This document shows positions 58,788 through 64,000 of a DNA stretch of 64,000 nucleotides, in pieces. The number at the start of each line of letters is the position of its first letter. Position 1 is the stretch's first letter. The position numbers and the translations under genes were made by a program. The notes below the pieces were generated by a model. It saw only the letters and a program-made list of their open reading frames with translations. It did not search any database and was not told the DNA's origin. Source of the DNA: Cordilura impudica (lineage: Eukaryota > Arthropoda > Insecta > Diptera > Scathophagidae); the NCBI GenBank assembly GCA_963682025.1, contig OY821518.1, positions 219,386,868 through 219,450,867 of the forward strand, given 5' to 3'.

Positions 58788-60793
58788 TATGTATATAAAA
58801 TTCATTTTCCGTTTGTTTGTTTGTTTGACCGCTATACAAATTTTTATTTTTCAACGGATTTTCCTGAAATCCGGTACACACGATCCCTGTACCCCAGCTA
58901 AGGTCACCATATTTTTTTTATCGACCACGCCTACTTTTACGCCCACAATCCATTTCTGCTTTTTGGTATATTTGTTCGCTATACAAATTTTTATTTTTCA
59001 GCGCATTTCTCTGAAATTTGGTACACACGATCTCCGTACTCCAGGAAAGGTTGTCTTATAATTCTTACCGGCCACGCCTGCTTCTGCGCCTACTTTTTGT
59101 ATAATTTTCTGTTTTTTGGTATATTTGTTCGCTATACAAATTTTTATTTTTCAACGCATTTCTCTGAAATTTGGTACATACGATCTTTGCACCCCAGGCC
59201 AGGTCACCGTGTGATTCTTGCGGCCACACCTACTTTTACGCCCACTTTTTGTATACAATTCGTTTTCTGTTTTTTGGAATATTTGTTCGCTAAACAAATT
59301 TTTATTTTTCAACGGAATTCTCTGAAATTTTGTACACACGATCTCTCTGCTCCAGGGAATGACGACATATTCTTCGTACCAGTCACGCCTACTGTTACGC
59401 CCACTTTTTGTATACAATTCATATTCTGTTTTTTTGGTACATTTGTTCGCTACACAATTTTTTTTTTTAACGGATTTCTCTGAAATTTGCTACACAAGAT
59501 CTCTGTACTCCAGAGAGGTCGCCATATTATTCTTGCCGGCCACGACTGCTTCTACGCTCACTTTTTATACAAAATTAATTTTCTGTTTTTTGGCATATTT
59601 GTTCACTATAGAAATTTTTATTTTCCAAGGGATGTCTTAAATTTGGTCACACGATCTCTATACTACAGGGAAGGTCACCATATGCTTTTTACAGGCCACA
59701 CATACTTTTCGCCCACTTCTATGTATATAAAACTTATTTTGTTTATTTATTTGATTGCTATACAAACTTTTATTTTTCAATGGCTTTCTCCGAAATTTAG
59801 TACATATTCCAGGGAAGGTTGCCATATGATTTTTACCGAACACGCCTACTTTTAAGCCCAATTTTCATATAAAATTCATATTTTGTTGTGCGGTATATTT
59901 CTTCCCTATACAAATTTGTACTTTTCAACAGCTTTCTTTGAAATTTGGTTAACACGGGAATAACACGGTGAACAAATTCCCCAAACTTAAAAAAAGGTTC
60001 CCAAAAGAAATAAACAAAGTCCCCACTTTTTTTTAATCGAAATAAAAAATGAACTTGCTCCCCAAATTCATTCTTAAATTTTTACATATTTTTATTTAAT
60101 GAATTTTATTAAATATTTATTTTAGTGAACAGCTCAGCTAAAATATCGCAATGATCTGAAAAATATATTTTGGCGATTAAAATAAGTTGACAACAACTGC
60201 GCGGCAGCACGGATGTGGCTGCTAAACGCGCGGAAGCGGATGCGACTCGCTCGCGGAACACAGCTTAGTGAAATGTCGTATGATAAATTTTATCTACGTA
60301 TGTGAAATAATTACCTGTTGATCAAAATAGGCGACACATATACTATAAGCAGTTGCTTCAAGAAACCTTGCGACACAATATTAAACGTCGCATTAGTTTT
60401 TCATTTCTGAAACTTGAATTTGACGTCTCTGCTCAATGATGATCACTTATTGAATGAAGAAATTCACTTTTTAAAAGTTTCTGATTCCTTTAATTTGCAA
60501 ATGATTCCGTTATATTTGATGTTTATAAATAAATTTAAAAAAAAACTTAAAGCGGTTTCGCAACTTTTTTTTGAAGCATTTTTGCTGCAGCATCTTAAAA
60601 AACTTCTAAATTAAAAAATCAAAAATTTTTTAATTGAAATAAAAAATGAATTTAATGCTCATACAAATTTTGGGGAGAAAGCTTATTTTATTGGGGAATT
60701 TGTTCATTGGGGACTTAGTACTCAGCGCATAGTGAACCATTTTTCAAGTCAAAGGCCTTTTTATCCCGGGCAAGACCGGGTAAAAACAGCTAG
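58788..60793 (+). mobile_element. Second Helitron copy, head-to-tail with the first
   Basis: It begins at the base after the first CTAG with TATGTATATAAAATTC (the leading TC is lost) and ends AACAGCTAG|T. It has eight ~155-bp units, one GC-rich unit and the uninterrupted HINE-A target site near 60087-60103. Layout is otherwise the same as the first copy. Confidence 0.9.
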
Positions 60794-60935
60794 TTGTAAA
60801 TAAAACTTTAAATGACTTATAACTTTTTTATATAAACTTAATCTTCGAGTTTGCAATTTTAAAAACTTATAATGAGAACAATGTTTAGAGATCTTACATA
60901 TTTCTTATGTAATATTTAGTTTTAATTAATAATTA

Positions 60936-61751
60936 CTAGAGACCCGTGCTGCTCCGCAGCATTATATTATATTATATTAATTTTTATGAGGAGCCGAGAG
61001 TGTTATTGGACTTATCTCAACACCCTACGTTAATTAGAACTCTATTTATAGAGGTTCGAGTGAAGGAAAATATTGAAAAAATCTCGAAAAAAAAGTATTT
61101 TTTTTTTATTATTTATTCAATATATAAATTCACAAAATATATTTAATATAGCAATATTAAATAATTCATAATATATCTACATTTGGCATAAAATTATAGT
61201 TGAGAGCCAGATTGGCAAAATAAAGCTTTTTAGTTCATTTATATTAACAAAACAGTTTATGTAAATTTCATAGTTAAACAATTTCTTAATCTTTTATGTT
61301 AATATACGATGCAAACTAATCAAATTCATTAACTATTAATCTTCTGTATTTTAAGCAGCCCTCGCTTGCACGGCCATAATTGTGAGATTTCTTTGCATCC
61401 ACCCAGTGTAAAAAGTAATTTTGAAAGTAGTTATTAAAGTTTTTTTGTTTGTCTGATATAACATGAGTTTCAAAAAGGAAGAAAATGTTGAATTTAGAGA
61501 CTTAGGTTATAAAGTTTCCAAAATTGAGAGAGTTTGCCAGGTTCGCTACATTATACGATGATAAATGATATTTGTTGTGTTGTTATTGAAAAAAGTATAA
61601 CTTGAGTAAGGTGGGAGTTGAATAAATTCCAATGCTTGATGACATATCTGTGTCTAAATACCTTTCATTTAAAAAAAATTAAGGAAATCGGCCGGATAGA
61701 ACCTCCAAACGGACTGGATTTATTTTTCATAAGTTCTTTTAATATATACGA
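60936..61751 (-). mobile_element. Helitron of a second family, minus strand (816 bp)
   Basis: Read on the minus strand it begins A|TCGTATATATTAAAAG and ends GCTGCGGAGCAGC hairpin, ACGGGTCTCTAG|T. Subterminal TTCTATCCGGCCGATTTCC is shared with 61948-62353 and 62354-62760. No transposition gene. Confidence 0.85.
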
Positions 61752-61947
61752 TTTTTTTACTTTTACAAATTTAAGATTTTATAGATCTTTTTTATTGTTT
61801 ATAAAAAAAGGTATTTGAAAGTATATTAATAAATGGAAAAATAATATATCTAACATCATTTTTTTAATCTTTTGTTAATTGAAACATCTTTAAATTCAGA
61901 CGTTTTTTTTTGTAAATAAAACTGTATTTCTGTTTTAAAAAATATCA

Positions 61948-62353
61948 TCTTATATATTAAAAAAATTTATGAAAACTAAAGTCAGTCCATCTGGCTGTTC
62001 TATCCGGCCGATTTCCTTAATTTTTTTTTTAATGAAAGGTATTTAGACACAGTTCAAGTTTTTCAATATTTTCCTTAACTCAAACTTCTATAGCTAGATT
62101 TCTAATTAACATAGGCTGTTGACACAAGTCTAAGAACACTCAGTGGAACAAGCTCTTTCTTTTGAGATATTAACTGTTTAAATTCGTTTGGTTTGAGGAA
62201 AGTGGACAAACAACTTTACTTTTACTGTACGTTAACTTCTCCTGGCATATTTTGGCATTACTCTGCGTTAACCTCTCTTGGCAAATTTTGGTATTATATT
62301 ATAAAAATTAATATAATATAATATAATGCTGCGGAGCAGCAGGGGTCCTCTAG
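61948..62353 (+). mobile_element. Helitron of the second family, plus strand (406 bp)
   Basis: Start A|TCTTATATATTAAAAAAATT; hairpin GCTGCGGAGCAGC at 62328-62340; end AGGGGTCCTCTAG|T. All canonical Helitron terminal features are present. It faces the 60936 copy, so the two 5' ends point toward each other across ~200 bp. Confidence 0.9.
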
Positions 62354-62760
62354 TATATATTATAAAAATTTATGAAAACTAAAGCGAGTCCGTCTTGCCG
62401 TTCTATCCGGCCGATTTCCTTCATTCTTTTTTTAATGAAAGGTATTTAAATACCCCACCTTACTCAAGTTATATTCAATGGATCTTGAGCGTTTCACTCG
62501 CAGAACACTCAGTGGATCAAGCTCTTTCTTCTTAGCTAAAACTCGTTGAGTTTAAGTCAAGTTATGCGTGCACAATCAACTTTACATTCAATTCTTTCAA
62601 TATTTTTCATCACTCAAACCTATGTAACTAGAATTCTGATTAACGTAGGCTGTTGGCACAAGCCTAAGAACACTCAATGGATCAAGGTCTTCTTTCTGAG
62701 CTATTACTCTTTGAGTTTGAGGAAAGTTATGCGTGCACAATCAACTTTACATTATGCAAC
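62354..62760 (+). mobile_element. Third copy of the second Helitron family, 5' part
   Basis: It starts TATATATTATAAAAATTTATG immediately after the preceding CTAG and carries TTCTATCCGGCCGATTTCC. A ~162-bp unit (AACACTCA(G/A)TGGATCAAG...GCGTGCACAATCAACTTTAC) occurs twice, at 62507 and 62669. No 3' end is found; the OTU frame lies downstream. Confidence 0.7.
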
Positions 62761-62819
62761 ACGAAAGTTAATGTACATATATAAATAGCGAAAACCTCCG
62801 CATGGAATATGGAAGGGTA

Positions 62820-62880
62820 TTTCCCTCAGTGGGAATCTAACCGTGATCCTGTGTGCATATCTCAGTTGTGCGCTGCCACT
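62820..62880 (-). other. tRNA-like remnant (possible SINE head)
   Basis: On the minus strand, GTGGCAGCGCAC resembles box A and GGTTAGATTCC is one base from the box B consensus, about 36 nt apart. No cloverleaf or anticodon stem is convincing, so this is at best a tRNA-derived relic. Confidence 0.3.
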
Positions 62881-62934
62881 TTAAATAACTTTTCTTTAAT
62901 TGTTTTAAATATTTGCATTTCTGTACTTTTTATT

Positions 62935-63420
62935 ATGGTTCTTGGTAGGAAGACGAAGAATGGTAAAAGAATGTGTGAGGTACGGAAGTTGAAACAAACA
63001 CGACACTCTGCGGATGAGAATTTTCCAATGACGTGTGATGCTTCTGCCACAAAAAATATACGACTCTCTGCGGATGAGAATTCTTCAATGACGTATGGTC
63101 CTTCAAAGACAAACAGTTTTGAAGTGATTCCTATTATTGGTGATGGTAACTGTTTATTCCGGGCAATTTCTCACTGTCTGTATGGTACTGAAGATAGAGA
63201 TATTGAAATACGCTCAGCTGTTGTTGGCAATGTTACAAAGAAGTGGCGTACATATAAGAATTATATTATTGGTGACGAATCTTATGCGGGAAGTATTAGC
63301 AGAATTATTAATTATAAACGTGTAATGGATGATAATGGACAGAAAAGTAGGCATGCCGAACTTCACAGTCTGAGTGAGTTATTTTCCCATTCAGAGTTCA
63401 CATGCAGAATAGTGATGTAA
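62935..63420 (+). CDS. OTU-type cysteine protease domain protein, C-terminally truncated
   Basis: OTU proteases cleave ubiquitin linkages; such domains are also carried by some transposons, including Helentron-type elements. From Met62935 (RKTKNGKR) the protein has two ~20-residue repeats (SADENFPMTCDASATKN and SADENSSMTYGPSKTN, a 60-bp duplication at about 63001-63120) and then IPIIGDGNCLFRAISHCLYG with the OTU Asp and Cys, followed by IEIRSAVVGNV and HAELHSLSELF. The C-terminal His motif is missing: TAA at 63418 follows a likely frameshift after SEFTC, and another frame continues DYDFGLIIHVY. The frame is open upstream to 62809, but that stretch overlaps the tRNA-like relic. An OTU gene of a transposon is more likely than a host gene. 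Confidence 0.7.
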   Translation: MVLGRKTKNGKRMCEVRKLKQTRHSADENFPMTCDASATKNIRLSADENSSMTYGPSKTNSFEVIPIIGDGNCLFRAISHCLYGTEDRDIEIRSAVVGNVTKKWRTYKNYIIGDESYAGSISRIINYKRVMDDNGQKSRHAELHSLSELFSHSEFTCRIVM

Positions 63421-63439
63421 TTACCGACTATGATTTTGG

Positions 63440-63800
63440 CCTCATTATTCACGTGTATTAAGGTGTATAATTCAAGTGAGATTATATATATTATCAGTCG
63501 TTGAATAGTTTTTCCGAAACCCAGCCTGGTGTTCTGTACGCATGTTGTTATTTTCGACCCATTTTGACAATCAATCACTTAGGATTCCCATCATAATTTT
63601 TTTAGCGCAGTTCATAAAAGAAATGCCTCCATAATTTTTGGGTAAATTCCTATCTCCTTTCTTAAAAATGGGTATATTATGCAAACTTCAAATATTTTAT
63701 CTACATTTTTGCTGTTGTATATATTGTTAAAAGCTTTGGCCAATTCTTCTAAAAACTCATTTGTGGCATTATAGTAAAATTCATAGGGTATCCCATCCAT
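63440..63800 (-). pseudogene. Non-LTR retrotransposon reverse-transcriptase remnant
   Basis: The minus strand reads MDGIPYEFYYNATNEFLEEL, AKAFNNIYNSKNVDKIFEV, IIYP, then after a shift ISFMN and KIMMGILSD, then KWVENNNMRTEHQAGFRKN and YSTTDNIYNLT. This order (PDGIPYEF, NYRGIS, KI..., QAGFR) is the palm region of non-LTR reverse transcriptases. Stops and frameshifts are present. The YADD catalytic box would lie below 63440 and is not seen. Confidence 0.8.
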
Positions 63801-64000
63801 TCAATGAGTAATCGTTTCAAGTGTGATTTTATTTGTAGACTAAAAGGTTCCCAAATGTCTTTAGTTCTTCCTATTGCTGCTAAAAACAAATGCGTGAATC
63901 GTTGAACAATTTGTAGTGTTTATGGTTTGTTCAGGTTTTACAACCGGTAGAGTTTGCCACTGGTTCTGCTATTTCATTTGCCGATCTTACTATTGTAAGG
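63801..64000. other. No recognisable feature
   Basis: Window end; possibly further decayed retrotransposon sequence. Confidence 0.3.

Noticed and set aside
58630..59855. Similar frames in the second Helitron, including a 143-codon one
   Set aside because: Same repeat-unit translation as in the first Helitron.

Overview
The window is AT-rich, gene-poor eukaryotic DNA made mostly of nested transposable elements. No intact host gene is visible. The repeat types suggest an insect, most likely a higher fly (Diptera: Brachycera). They are short TATACCC...CTTACTTGTT elements with internal GTCC/GTCT microsatellites (DINE-1/HINE-like), abundant small Helitrons, piggyBac-like TTAA elements, and a non-LTR element with RNase H. 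Broken fragments of conserved animal genes (U1 snRNA, an eIF4A-like DEAD-box helicase, UTP25/DEF) fit this. The fly assignment is inference.

Layout. 1-2003: right part of a DDE-like transposon with long terminal repeats; a second copy lies at 36116-42004. 4305-6586: a Helitron reduced to its Pif1-type helicase. 6606-8719: small Helitrons with ~142-bp internal repeats and a second helicase scrap. 10667-15831: a 5.2-kb transposon with ~1.4-1.5-kb inverted arms. Its termini read CACAGTGG and it encodes a transposase that resembles the RAG1/Transib core. 16369-17676: more small Helitrons. 17812-19254: HINE-A elements. 19790-25125: degenerate repeats, a TTAA-flanked MITE, and a TIR-bounded 1.7-kb element holding an eIF4A-like fragment. 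25182-26397: a decayed piggyBac. 27445-28195: a non-LTR remnant. 28328-31240: HINE and Helitron pieces and a tandem repeat. 32053-32869: a piggyBac-type MITE. 33630-42013: a four-level nest (Helitron, then DDE-like transposon, then HINE-B, then U1 pseudogenes and a MITE). 43330-47400: low-complexity arrays and a MITE. 47514-53368: HINE-B copies with two MITEs. 54724-55473: a HINE-A end followed by a second, diverged relative of the RAG1-like transposase N-terminus. 56056-56288: UTP25 fragment. 56464-60793: two head-to-tail Helitrons. 60936-62760: another Helitron family, inverted and tandem. 62935-63420: OTU-protease ORF. 63440-63800: reverse-transcriptase remnant.

The genes do not form a pathway. 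All coding remnants are transposon enzymes or displaced host fragments, and nearly all carry frameshifts or stops. The most interesting object is the RAG1/Transib-like element. Next are the insertions that can be read to the base because an empty related site lies in the same window. Homology calls are from by-eye translation and remembered family motifs; no database search was possible.
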